Notes: generated by a model from the sequence alone, not told the origin. Shown: positions 23,119-36,200, counted from the first letter of the stretch. The stretch is DNA of 64,000 bases from Sphagnum compactum (GCA_965153455.1 OZ234493.1:4092001-4156000); one strand, 5' to 3'. Numbers and translations: made by a program.

Positions 23119-25576
23119 ATGGTCAATCGTCTGCGCAAGGTAAGCTTCCCTGCCCTCTCTCTCGGTTTTCTTCCTCTTCTTATTTGCAGTGATGATGGAT
23201 GATCTGTTTCTGGAAAACATTGCAAGCGGCATTGCTCTTCTGATCAATCAAGCTCTGTCGTCTGCCGGGAAATAAGTTCATAGCATCCTTCTGTGTCTTC
23301 TGTGTCTTCTTCTTCTTCTGGGTGCAATATCGTCTCTGTTGTGAATTCTTGAGCTTCTTCTTGCTGAGCTCGCATGAACGAATCTTACCCATTACTGCAT
23401 AAATCATTGGCATGATTTCACCTCTGTTGTACATTGTTGCTCGTTCAGACCGGCAAGCATATCTTGTCTTCATGCAAAGCCATGCCAAAAGGATGAGCAG
23501 ACTATTTCATTGTCAAACAGCTTTGCATTCCTCATAATAAACCCTGTTCCTGGAACAAGTGAGTCATGCAAAGCCGTGGCAAAAAGGATAAGCAGAAAAT
23601 TCCATATTCAAACAGCGTTGCATAAACCCTCATAAACCCTGTTCCTGGAACAACTGATCTTTATGTGTGTGTTTATGAGAAGATCAGATTCATAGTAGTG
23701 ATAATCAGCAGACGCTTTCTTTCAACAAATGTTCCCACATTTCTTGATTCCACAAGAAAGAATGTCATTACATCACCATTCTCCTCCATGGCCAAGTGTT
23801 TTTGTTTTCTTTCCTTCTGTGATGATTGCAGTTTTGGGAGACATTGTCACGAGCATCGCTGTTTCAGAATGTTGATAAGCGACTTCTCCAGCATGAAATT
23901 GACACACACCGCCTTTTCCTGCTCACCAGGTACTTACCATGTCTTTCTATAGCTCTTCATGGGTTTTGAGCTCCTATTATGATCTTTTCAAGGGTTTATC
24001 TCTAGGCTAAGAGAGTAGATGAACAAAAGGAACATGATGATATGGTATGGTTGCAGCTTCCACAATGAGGGAGCATCAGCTACTGAAGAGACTGCAAAAG
24101 AGATTGAAAGACTGGCATCTGCAATGAGTTTTGCGGACCAACAACAGCAAGTTCAAACTTATGTCCATAATCAGATGCACAACATGGCTGCCATTTTGGA
24201 TGGCATCCTTCTTGAGCCTCCCCTCATCAGCAAAGCAACAGTACCTCCCAATGGTGCCAGACAACGGCCTAGTGGGCTCAGCTTTGCTGTTGGAGTAATA
24301 CCAACAGCTGAACGCGAGCGTCAAAACCGCTCCTCTGTGTATGGAAGATTTTCTCCCTAAGAGTCCTGAATCTAATTGTTTTTAAGTTTCCTTCTCCAGA
24401 TAAGGTTTTTGCACAAAAGGAAATTGTACAATTGGACTGGCAGCTGGTAGAATATGCTAACTTAGTCATCTGTAATGCAAATTCACTTTGGACTTTTGAG
24501 CCAGAACATATGGCCTTGTTGTTGCTTTTGCATGCACATGTTTGATGCTCTGCTGGTTTGGAATGGCTTGAGCTTGGAACTTGCACAAATATGTGGACCT
24601 TGAGTGAGGTACTTATGAGGGACCCAATTTGTGCAGCACAGCTGTGGTTGAAACAAAGCCCTTGAATAGAGCACAAGTTGCAACCGCATTTGAGAAAGAT
24701 CTTGGCTTCAGCCTGCATGTGAAGCAATCCACTGTTGCACATCAGGATGCCGGCACAGGCCTTTTCATTAGTGGTAGAGCACAACCAGGCACTGTGGTGT
24801 CCTTGTATCCTGGGGTCATATATTCCCCATCACAGTATCGGTACATCCCAGGATACCCCATGGTGGCTGCTGGCAACCCATACTTAATTTCCCGGTATGA
24901 TGGGCTTGTAATTGATGGCAAACCATGGAGGGAAGGAGAGGATGCTCGCAAGTGGTGGGATGGCTCTGTTACTGACAGTGAGAGAGCTCTGAGTGATGAG
25001 GCCGGTAAAGCTGAAGAATCTGCACAGAAGTCAATGCCAGAAGATGTGTCAACAGATTATCGGAATGCTGACAGGGCAAAGACCCAACATAAGAGTGTTT
25101 GGGAGCTTGTGGGTGGTGGTAAAAAATGGAGTGGGCCACTAGAAGGTGCAGTGCTTGAGCTGCGAAACCCTCTTGCCCTTGGGCATTTTGCCAATCACCC
25201 TCCAAAAGGAGTTCAACCAAATGTGATGATCTGTTCTTACACTTACACAAGTTCAAGTGGTGAGACAATCAGGCCATACATTCCAAACATTGTCTTTGGG
25301 AATGATGAAGAGCTAGACATGCAGCGTCGTGGTCCTCTTTGGGTGAATGAAGGAAGAAAGGACAGACAATATGAGCTTGAAAGCAGGCAGTATTTGGGGC
25401 ACACTTCAGGGTTAGTTCCAGTAGAGACAACAGATGTCCGCACTCTCGTCCTTGTTGCTACCAGACATTTGGAAGATGAGGAGTTGCTGCTGAACTATAG
25501 ACTTAGTAATTATACACGTCAGCCTTCTTGGTACCATTCGGTTGATGCAGAGGAGGAGCGACGACGTTGGGATTGA
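23119..25576 (+). CDS. SETD9-like SET-domain protein
   Basis: A predicted SET-fold protein (methyltransferase family) most like animal SETD9, uncharacterised in plants. Exons: 23119-23139 (MVNRLRK; phase 0), 23832-23929, 24057 to a donor not fixed before 24360, and a last exon from about 24637 or 24642 to the stop at 25574-25576. The junction between exons 3 and 4 is unresolved. The last exon holds the SET core: GTGLF near its start, LYPGVIY, DGLVIDG, then NPLALGHFANHPP with a PN a few residues on (in place of the canonical NHxCxPN), and ELLLNYR near the end (the SET Tyr motif). An insert of about 60 polar residues separates the first and second halves. An in-frame upstream ATG at 22969 would add 50 residues. 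The short start matches the length of animal relatives better. Confidence 0.75.
23471..23658. repeat. 94-bp tandem duplication in SET gene intron 1
   Basis: Copies start at 23471 and 23565, each opening with CATGCAAAGCC and closing with AAACCCTGTTCCTGGAACAA. They lie wholly within the 692-bp first intron. Confidence 0.85.
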
Positions 25577-27869
25577 GCTAGGGGAAGCTAATCTTTTCAT
25601 GACCAAATCTGGCTGGATCCTCTGATTTGTGCTTCTATCCTTGCAGATATTCACTATGGGTATGGAAAGCAAAAAAATTCAGCTTTTCATGTGTTCACAA
25701 GGACAAGTTTCTTTTGAAGTTGTTGGAGATAAACATGTCTGGTCAAGGATTAGGCAGTGGATGTGGCCCCATGACAATGGTAGTGACACAGTGCTGTAGT
25801 ATACAATTGTGCAGACGAGCTTGTGGCTGCCAACAGAAGGGCCTTCTAATCTCAAGCAGACTGCCCATGCACTTCTGTAAGAGGAAACCCCAAACCTGCG
25901 AAAACCCATGGATTCTAGATTCATTAATGGGAGCTAGTTCTGCATCTCTCCCAGAAGTTTCTAAATGGCTAAGCTCCTTGTGTAAAGCTATCCCTGCAGT
26001 ACTGAATGATTTGTGGGTGGCCAAGTTACAAGAAGCTTGATGTCCTTACTGAGAATAGTTGGGTTCTTAGCAACTCCCTCTCAGGAGAGTAGTTGAATTC
26101 ATCAAAGTCTTGAATCTCTCAAGAATTGACAAAATCTCTCCCCTTGTTGCAGTCTTTTTAGTTTCTCAACTCTTTATACCAAGATCATCCTTTCAGATTT
26201 GAAAACTAGAATGAAAGATCTAGTGTTCGGATAAGAGTTTTTGATAGAACAATCTGTAAGTCCTGTTGTTCTCGGTATTTGCTAGTTTAGAGGTCAAGCC
26301 TTAACTTCCAACATTTGTGTTTGAAGACCACCCATTTTCATCTCCACCTACTACAAAGGACATTTGTAAGGAGTTATTGTTATGACAAGTGTGGGGAACT
26401 CAAGAGAGAGGGCATTGAGTGATGCGTGTGAAGTGAGCAGCTCTTCCAGCCCCCCCTCCCTTGCAAATAACAACTTCTAATGGTTAAAGCTTTAAATATT
26501 TGCCTTGCAACAAACATGAGATTGAATCTGCCACCAGAGATGTTAATTGTCATGGAATGGCTTGACTATGTTGACTTTTGGGATGAATGGTGTTGTCACT
26601 GTCGCCCTAACCCTCCTGCGCCCATCTGGCCGACCCCATACACACAGCGAATATGGGTTGTAACCTGTGACCTCTCCACCAATGGGGTCATGCCATGTCA
26701 CTCATTTCTACAGAGGAACTGGTTATGATGTCCCAAACCAGGCTTTCAATTGAAAGCTCCAGTACACAGAATTTGATTTGGGAGTGTCGAAATGTCCTCC
26801 CAAAGTGATAGTAACACATAGTACCTCCCAAAGGGTGTGAAGGACTAACACAAAATGATGATTTCATTCGTCTTACTATTGATATGTATGGATGTTTTCA
26901 TTTTCATTTGGATTCATTTTTTTAATCATTTTTTACGTAGATCATCGTCGCACATCATCAATGATTTTTTTTTAGTCTTTTCAATGCTTGTTTCTTATTA
27001 TCAACATGTGTTCATAGCTTTGAAACGTGCGCAAGCCATAACAATTATTTAGTGGGCTGTTGCACTTGGTTGTCGAAGTTCTTTGATTTTTTCACACATC
27101 ATAATAGTTAGTGCACCTCGGTTGTTATTATTAGCTGATTTGTGATAGATGACGACTTTTTCATTTTAAGTCTTTCTTTGTTATTGTTGATTGTCATTTC
27201 ATAGTCGTGAGTCCTCTGTGCGTGCATAAGGTTTTTACCTTTGTTTTTGTTTTTCCTTTGGATTGTGTCTATTTATGTTTTCATTTGCCTTGTACTTTTG
27301 TTAGATGGGTTCTCATCCTTTTGAGTTTTATTTACACAGTTTCTCTCTTCTCTTTTGAGAGACAATATGGTTCAAATGATTACAATATTAACTACGAACA
27401 AAAATTATTATACCATAAATTAGAAGAAGGATAAGACATAAGAAGACCCTATTTGAAATAAGACAATAATAAGGCTTCCATTTTAAGCCTTAATTTACAC
27501 TAGATAAGACTATAATAATAGAAACAAAAATCGATGTTTTGTGACAAAGATTTGGTTGGTCATTGTTCCGAATGATACAATGGCACAGTGAAAAGTGATA
27601 ATAATGTGCCCAAGATTCCATGTTTTTCTTTGGCGAAGAAGCATGGCATGAAAAGAGATCCATTGTTGTTGTTGTTGTTTGGGGGTGTGTTTTGAAAATT
27701 TTGGGGGGGGGGGGTTTGGTGGCTGGCTAGCCTTTGTTCCTAACTTAGGAACTGTAAAGAACCCAACAAAATCTCATTTGTAGTGTTAAAAATCACTTCA
27801 TTTTCTATTTTCTATTTTTTTTATTTCCCAATTTGACGAAAAAAGGCTACTTGGGAGTACCCATGTTTT
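25577..27869. other. Intergenic, no gene recognised
   Basis: The first 400 or so bases are the probable SET gene 3' untranslated region. A 137-codon frame at 25627-26040 has no recognisable domain. The rest is AT-rich with T runs. Confidence 0.45.
27664..27714. repeat. (TTG)n tract and 12-base G run
   Basis: About five TTG units (27664-27680), then a G run at 27703-27714. Simple-sequence DNA. Confidence 0.85.
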
Positions 27870-28035
27870 TTCGGTGAATTTTGTAACGTATCCAAAGTGG
27901 TGATCATACATAGGAAGATTTAGCCGAATTTGGCTATAAGGTAAACATGAAAGTAAAAAAAAATTTAAAAGTCATTCTATATTTCTGGCTACCTAATTGA
28001 ACCATGTATAAGATATATCTGGCGATTTTTAAAAA
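27870..28035. repeat. Dispersed repeat, copy 1
   Basis: Shares AGGAAGATTTAGC, a TTTGGCTATA-like block and flanking ATTTTGTAACGTA/GCTACNTA blocks, in the same order, with a second copy near 61975-62140. It is probably an unnamed transposon-derived family. Confidence 0.5.
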
Positions 28036-29245
28036 GCTGTAAATATGGCTATTGAAAACTTCTCAAAGATATGATTTTAGCCCTTTTAATTTAATTTTCT
28101 TTTCTTTTGTTTTATATAGCCAGAGGGAAAAAACAAGAAAAAAGAAGCTGCTTCGGACAGTTGCCTCAAAAATCCCCAAAGGCTCTAAAGATAGGCCCTT
28201 GTCCTGTACTGTAGGAACCTCTTGTCTCCTGTATTCATTCTTTTGATGGACAAGAGAAACAGCAAGCGACCAAAGAAGGAAAGAAGACGAGGACGAAGAC
28301 GACGAAGAGGAACAAGCAGCAACCAAAAAAGACTGAACAAGTCCAAGACGACGGACGACGATGGTGACTGGGTCAAATAACTGCGGTTCACGTCTTCACC
28401 AAAGTCAGACGCATGAATAGTGCAGCAAAAGGACAGAGGAGAGCGGTCAACAGAAAAAAGAAAAAGACTGACTCTTACCAGCGGACTCCTGAGGAGCGAG
28501 AGAGTTCCGGTGCCAAATGCACACATCCAGCATGATAATCTTGCGCAGCAACAGGGAAATCGATTAATTGTACTTTCTCGAAATGCAGACCTTCGGTGAG
28601 TACTTTGGAGCTTTTGGAGAGAGAGAGAGAGAGAGAGAGATTGATTCCAGACGCTGTTGATTTCGCGGATTTTTTCTTTTATACAAAAGTTGCTTTCTGC
28701 TTTTGCTTCTTCAAATCGTAATGTCATTGTAGCAGCATAATATCATTATTGTAAGGAACGAACTCTCGTGCAGAAGCTGGAGCGTCTAGTAGAAAAGCGG
28801 CACATACTTTTTGTATTTTTTGGGTTTTTTGGTCAAGAAAGAGATCGGGAATTCGGGGACACGCACGCAAGCACAGAAAAAGAAGAAAGAAAGAAAGAAA
28901 GCAAGAAAGAAGTTCATCAGAATAAGAAAGCACAAGCCACTTTCCAACTGTTCTATTTTTTGTTTTTTTGGTTCCCCGTCTTCCTTCTGCAGTCAAGTCT
29001 TCACAAAGAAGTCTGACATAATAGCCTACACACACAAAGAAGTCTGACATAATAGCCCCACAAAGAAATCGACACAGAAAAACTGTACACACGCAAATCA
29101 AAACAAGCGTCTCTCCTTTCCTTCCTCGACTCCTTTTTTTGTTTGCATGTGTTTCGCAACAATCCTTCTTGCAAATTTGCTTGTTCAGAGATTTTCGTTC
29201 CATGATTGTAAAGAACTTGCGGTCTGTGAAATAGATCTTTGCCGC

Positions 29246-29297
<52 letters not shown>

Positions 29298-29410
29298 GGC
29301 TTTGAAGTAAGCGATCTTTTGCAGCGAGCAATAGAGATTTCTATTTGAGAGGGAGTTCTTTCCTTTCCTTTCTCTGTAGAGAGTTTTTTTGGAGAGTCGT
29401 CGACGCAGCG
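28036..29410 (+). promoter_or_regulatory. Upstream region of the shikimate kinase gene
   Basis: Contains a polypurine stretch rich in GAAGAC/GACGA (about 28240-28340), a (GA)n tract at 28617-28640, GAAA runs near 28880-28915, and a longer (GA)n tract at 29250-29292 about 120 bases before the ATG. GA tracts near plant start sites can bind BBR/BPC-type proteins. The transcript start is not visible from sequence alone. Confidence 0.4.
29250..29292. repeat. (GA)n microsatellite in the probable 5' leader
   Basis: An uninterrupted GA run of about 21 units, 120 bases upstream of the shikimate kinase ATG. Confidence 0.95.
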
Positions 29411-32400
29411 ATGGTTGTTGCGGCGGCTGCTGCCGCGGTCGTCGCCAATCCTGTTGCGGTGGTGCCAGTCGGCTCGTCGGCGTACCGGAAGAAGGCAGGA
29501 ACAGCAGCAGGTGCTCTCGAGACTTCTTTCTCACAATCGCCTTCTCTGTCGTTGGTCGTCAGAACATCGACGTCCAAACCTTTCGCGTCTATATCGATTC
29601 CTACTGCTTGTCTATTTTCTTGCTCTCAAGGAACGGTCAGTCTTCGGGTGGACGGAGCACATCAGCGCAGCAGCAGAAGCAGCATCAGTGCCAGCGCCAA
29701 CGAGGTTCAATTCGGCAATCAAGATTCTGAATCGGTAAGATTTCCCCTTTCTTCCCTTTTTCCAAAATCAGGATTCTGGATAGGCAACCAGAGACGCATT
29801 CTCAACACGTTCAGTGCTCTTGAGTCTTTAGCGATGGAGTTCTTGTTCCCGCAAGCTTTAGGTTGTGCTTTAGAGGCTTGATGTGAGTTTCTAGCTTCTC
29901 CATCTGCCTTCTTTTCTTGTTGGCTTTGCTCGAGGCACCTGTTGTGTGAATGATTGATGCCGTGACGGAATTGAAGCTTTCAAGTGAATTTGCACAAATG
30001 AGTCCTTCCTTTGGTGGTGTTCTCACAGACTTTGCTCAATGCTTCAGTACAACCGTCTCTTCTGGACACCAATGCAAAATTCAGAAGTGAGTCAATCTCT
30101 GGCACATGTTCTTCCTCTAGAGCTTTATGAAACATACATCCAGGGGACATGAAAGGTAGTGACAGTAAGTGAATATGTGTTGCTGTCCTGTGTTGCCTTT
30201 GACAACAAAACAGGAATTAGAGATGGCAATGAGACTACAATGGTCATGCATGCGGAAAACGTACACCTAAGATATATGAAAAAATATATGCGGATAATAT
30301 GAAAAGCTTCTGGATCAGGAAGCTACAAGATATCTCTATCAAGTTGACTGGAAACCAAAGAAGACAAAAGCTTTAAATATGGGTATGTACAGTTTGTTGC
30401 TGTCTGTTGGAAATGCATACTTACCAAAAAGATCTTGCTGCTTTGTGATGCTGCAGCTTCTGCAGAGGGTGTGACCAAAAATGCAGCAGCACAAGAGTTT
30501 GAGCAGCTTTTGATGGTGCACTTACTTAAACCCTTGTTCACGTGAGGAGAATTGGTTGTCATTGTCACCTTGAGAATGACTGCAGCTGGACCCGTCTTCT
30601 GATTTGCAGTTGTCCTCACTCTTCTTAAGTCGTTTTCCACATCTTGTAGACATATATTATTCCCAAGTCAGCGTTTCAGTTTGAAATTTCCAACTTTACT
30701 TTCCTGAATTTGGACATAATTACATGATTACCAGCTGCCTTCTAAATGTCAATTATACTAAAGAACAAGGCCAATGTGAGCTCACTCACTCTGCTTCTGA
30801 AATATGCAGAGAAAGGCACAGGAATTGAAACAGGAGATTGAAGGAACTTGCATTTTCCTCATTGGTGAGTTGCACTCTTCTTCATACATCATTCTGTCAG
30901 AGGTCCTCAATTCATTTACGGTGCAAATGGTTGCATGGTTTGTTGCAGTCTGTCTTGAAGTACAGGTTTTCACTGCTGCTACTCAGAGCCTCAGGTTCAG
31001 CAACTTACCATGAGTATGTATGTGGATTTTGTAGGAATGATGGGATCTGGAAAGAGCACAGTTGGCCGACTCCTGGCTGAAGCACTTGAGTACCAGTTTT
31101 TAGACAGGTATGAGTTCTTTCTCATCTGCTCTGCCTGTTTGTCATCAGCTATGGCCTCCAGATAACCATTGATCTCCATTATAAGATGTGCACACCATGT
31201 AGATTGTATTGTTATATATAGCCCTCCATAAACCTCTACACCAAGTGATGGTGGCTTTGTGACTGATTTGTGAACCCAAATGGACATGAATCCCACAGTG
31301 TAGTTGATTACAGTAGCAAGTAACTTAATGGTACTCATTAGGATAAGATGATGCTCCTGAGAACTCTACTGGGCTGAACTCTCTGCTAGTTGTTTCATTT
31401 GGTTCTATTTTCCTGGCTATTGGTAGCTCTGCTTTTGTGATGTGTTGATGATGTTGCCACTCAATAGTGGTTGAAGTCTTAATTCTCTTTCTGTTGTCTG
31501 AGGACCAGTGATACTGTGATAGAGAGTTATGCTGGTGGGCTATCAGTTGCAGAAATCTTCAAAAAATGGAAAGAAAAGCGTTTCAGAGAGCTTGAGGTAC
31601 GTATCTGATGGTGCATTGCTATCTGCACATGTGTTTGAAAGGAACTGCGGCCTTGGTTGTATCATGCAATGATCTTGGCATATTCAGTACATGTTTTCCA
31701 CACTCTGGAGTCTGCTCTGCCAAGGGATATTTGGGATTCTTGAATATCTATAATTGCCCCTTGGATTCTTCTTGACTTGGCAATCAATTTCAACCTGTGT
31801 GGCAAGATCTGTGCCACTTTTAGATGCCAATATGCACAAGTAATGGTCCTCTATTGAAAAGATTAGGTAGCTCATTGTAATGTCAATGAAGTTGAATGTA
31901 AATCTGTGTAATGGAAGATGCTGATATCGAAGTGTGGTCCAAGGCATTTAGATTATTTAAAAGACAGCTGGTTGCTGGTCTGTGGTGCAGAGTCAAGCAC
32001 TGCAGGAGCTGTCATCTGCAGGTGAAGTGGTAGTTGCTACTGGTGGTGGAGCTGTTGTTCAGCCTCGAAATTGGTAATCCCCTTAGCATTTACCCAATTG
32101 AAGGTCTCTGCAGTTGATGGAAACTAGTGGCCTTGTCATATCAACCCCTAGTCTGACCCTGCGAATGGAGTCATACTAAATTGGGGCTCTGTGCAGGGTT
32201 TATCTGCGAAATGGAATCACTGTCTGGCTGGATGTACCTGTACCTGCGCTGGCAAGCCGTGTGACTGCTGTTGGCACAGGATCACGTCCCCTTCTAGGTG
32301 GTGATTGTGGTGGCTATGATCAGGTCAGTGTCAACAAAACTCCAACTAACAATACTTTGTCCTCTCAAATGCTTCTTGAGACTTTAGATGTTCCTCCACC

Positions 32401-33286
32401 TGAATGTCAGCTTTCATTGTTGAAGAGAGAATTGTAAGTCTGAGGGACACATAGTGATAATGGACACAAAAGAGGATGTGAGTTTTATTGACTAACAGCA
32501 ATTTGGTTTGCGGAAAGAGAATGTAAGACTTCTGGGACAAAATGGATCAACAGTGAAGGAGAAAGTCACACTGCCTTTGGAAAATGTACAGAAATCAAAA
32601 GGACGATTTCATCTTTTAGGTATAGAATCACTCTCAGACAGTTTACTGTCAAATGTCAAAATTCCTGAGCACTTGAGCTGATCAGCCATTGCTGTTCTGT
32701 GTCTCTTCAGGCTTTGGCACGCCTATCAAAGATCTACGAAGAAAGAGGGCCAGCATATGCAAATGCAGATGTAACAGTATCACTCCAAAGTATGTTGAGG
32801 CCATTTATGCTCATGTGCAGCTTGATTGTAGCTTGGGTTGCCTCACTGCTTGCTACATATGGGTTGAAACTGTTTTGCTTCTGTATGGCAGATTTGGCAC
32901 TGAGGCTTGCCTGTGAAGATATTTCAGAGCTCACCCCAACAGCAATCACTGTTCAGGTAAAACTTGTATCCCCTTCTATTGCTGGTGAAGGAAACACCTG
33001 TAATGCTATATGCAGCATGCATGGCAGCCTCCAGGGTGCAATAAAGCTCCTACTCAAACATCTTGCATGCTGGATCTAAATCCTTTTGACGAGTAATAGT
33101 CTCATATGCTTTAGCGTACATGTTACAATACTAGAGAACTGTGGCAGACAGGAGATTAAGTGCCAGCCAATATTCACCAAAGTTTTGGCTAATTGTTCCT
33201 ACCAGCCCCAAATCTTGCAGGTCTTGGAAGAGCTCATTCAGCATGCAAGACTTAACCAGTATTTGAGAGCTCCAGTGGGCTATTGA
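29411..33286 (+). CDS. SK: Shikimate kinase, chloroplast-type (EC 2.7.1.71)
   Basis: Phosphorylates shikimate with ATP in the plastid shikimate pathway towards chorismate and aromatic amino acids. Eleven exons fit with consistent phases: 29411-29734, 30029-30086, 30457-30515, 30810-30864, 31035-31107, 31509-31596, 31991-32073, 32197-32323, 32711-32789, 32892-32956, 33221-33286; product 358 residues. The first 100 or so residues are Ala/Ser/Arg-rich and acid-poor, as in a transit peptide. Kinase residues are present: Walker [10 protein letters not shown] (166-174), DSD (189-191), FRELE with Arg216, ATGGGAVV (235-242), GSRPLL with Arg277, and the lid arginine in EERGPAY (Arg301). Because the shikimate- and ATP-binding residues are kept, it is a true kinase rather than the degenerate SKL1/SKL2 type. 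The third exon (donor GTGCAC) is the least certain. Confidence 0.92.
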
Positions 33287-36200
33287 CACCCAATTTGCAT
33301 GAAAAAAATCCATGGGTTGAGAGCAATACAAGCCATTCAAGCTTCAATGGTGAACAAAGCAGATTATACTCAACAGAAAGGATGACCATTTTCCCTCGGT
33401 GGCTACTCTAAAGAGCCAGTATTATGCTGCCTGGTAAGTGGGGACATACTCAATAGCAGAGTGGTAGACATTGGTGCGAGTGAGTGTCATTGGATGTTTG
33501 TCACAACAAACTAGCTTCATATGTGGTTTAGTGATGACATGGTTACAATTGTAACTTTAAGTTTTCCTAGGGGGACTATTATTGCCAAGTAGCCACACAG
33601 CTCTCACATAGATAATGTAAATAATGAACTTTAGAAGGGAGTTGGAACAGAAATCCATCAGATACTTCCAGGTATCAGCTGACAAGGATCGTACAGAGAT
33701 ACGGAGTTGCCCATGTTAAGACTCACATATGTGGTGCTTGAACTGCACCACATAGAGGTGGAAGATATTAGCACCAAGAATGAGGGAGCTTGTGTCAATA
33801 ATCAAAGCGGTAATCGATTTAATAAGCTGGGAAACATGTATAATATGTCTTTTTGAGTTCTCGTGTTTATGTGGGCTGTGTTTGTGTGCGTATCCGTGAA
33901 TCTTCATTTTGTACATTGCCTACATGAGTTTGTTTGTACATTTCCTATATCAAAACAAACTCATTGTACAAATTGGGGTTTTGCAACTCACATTTTGTTA
34001 TACTTATGAGTTGTTATTAAAGACATGCAAGTAAAACCTATTGAGTTGATGAACCCGGACATGTTTAGTTTGTGTGGTTGAATCTTGAACCATGATGTGG
34101 CAACTATTCTACATAGTATTACATACTTACTTCCCTCCCCCAATTTGATAATGGAGATCATCATGTGAAAATCCAACAAGGCCATTAATTTAACTCAACA
34201 TTGTTGTTAGATCTTACAAAGTTGTTAAAAATTCAAACTCAATTATGCAGAATGAATGACCTCATAATTATTGACTATCAACTTCGCATTAAGTTATTTT
34301 TATTTTATATATTTATGTTTCATGCATTAAACTTTAAAGATTATGTTTGTTATTTTAGTTGAGTGCATGTAAAGTATCTCATTGCATATGATATTCATTT
34401 TCAAGGGTTATGAAGGTAACATTTGCATGGGATATTTACTTCATATTTAAGAATATCGTCAATGTTGAACATGAATCATAAAACTTTTAACTACTTATGT
34501 GATCTTAAGGTTAGATGAAGAACTTGTTATTCATGATTTTTTCAATTTATATTTTCTTAATATTTCATTTTCAATTTCCAACACAATGTCAAACATTAAT
34601 TATTCATGAAAGAAGGAAAATTTTATAAATATATATTTTTTATTTTAAATGTTTAGAAACGTTTAGTGAATTTGTATTACAATCATAATTATGACATTTT
34701 ATTTTGATGTGTAAGGCATTGAAAATTTTAATGACAATAATGTTCATACATGAAAACTGAATACGGAGTTTTTTTTTATAAATTTTTTTGGTGAAAGATC
34801 ACAATTCAAAAAAGTTGTTGTCATTAAAATTCATTTTGGAGAGATTTTTTAAAAGGAATTTTTTTTTAGTAAGATTATTCATGAAAAACAAAAAGTTGAT
34901 TCATTGAACAATCTCTTTAAATGTTGTTAATTTTTTTGTTACATTATGTCACAAGTGCAAAAAGAGCAAAAGACACGTAGGATAGGTCATATGCAAAAGA
35001 TAGTATGATATTTACTATATATAATGTGGCCATATTACAAGTTTATCCAAATTATTTTATTATCCTTCTTGAAATGATTACAAAGGACATTTTTTTAATA
35101 TTATTACATATTGATATTTATAGTTTTATAAGGGTCATAAATATTGACATAATAATAAAAATAATTTAAAAAAAAGTTCATTTAAGTAAATTAATACTTT
35201 CAATAGTAATTTAATTAAATTTTAATAATTTAATAATTCTTTATATTAATTACTGAAATTATTTTCAAATGATAATTTTCATAGATTAGTATACTATTCC
35301 TAAATGGCACTAGTGTAATGGAATGATAGAGTGTTTTATCAAAATAATTAAACATGGAATCATAGTGCTATTTACAACACTTGAACATATTGATTTTTGG
35401 GACAAACAACTAGTTTAAGGTAATGTTTGGCATTATTGTGAAATTCAAATCAATTTTAAAATTTCTCCTTTCACGATATTAATTGGGTAGATGCCACATT
35501 TTAAAATTGATAATTACGTGTAATCCTTAATTGTTATGGTGGATAATGTGGACGATGTTATGATTATTACATAACAGTTCATTAAAAAAAAAAAGTTTAT
35601 GACCATGTTTTGTTTAATGTAGAAAAAATCATAGAAGAGACAAAACTAAACATATGCCACTAGGAAAGGAAAATAAAATTTTGAGGGATTTATTTCAAGG
35701 AAAACAATGGTCAAAATGAAAAAGTTCGAAAAAAAAAAGGTTCTGACATGTAGTTAGGAAGGTCCATACCATTTTGTATATTTTATATATAACAATAATG
35801 ACACTGATTTTGACAAAAATAACAGAATATGCATGATTACGAATGTTGATGCACATCAATGGGAACAATCACAAATAAATCTATAGATTTATCATTCAAC
35901 AAAGTTGAAATGAAATTAAAGGAATCTGTTTTTTAATGAATGGAGGGGTTACATATATAAAACAAAATGATGTGGTAGTGGATATGTTTTAAATGTTTAC
36001 ACACAAAATTTTAGGCTTTTAAATTTTGTGTTATTTTCTATTATATGTATAGTGACATCAAAAAGTTGATTGTCATTATTTATTTCTTCAAATTAAACAT
36101 CATCGTTAGAATTTTAAGAGGCCATGTGAAGAAACAAAGTTGTTTGTTTTGTGTAATGCATGACTTATCATATTTAAAAAACAGATGGTTAAGGATGAAA

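Noticed and set aside
25627-26040. 137-codon + strand frame after the SET gene
   Set aside because: It begins within the probable 3' untranslated region, has no recognised domain, and competing frames on the other strand are of similar length.
29389-29738. Alternative frames overlapping the first exon of the shikimate kinase gene
   Set aside because: Only the frame starting at 29411 leads in phase into the kinase exons; the others are shadows of the Ala/Ser-rich leader.
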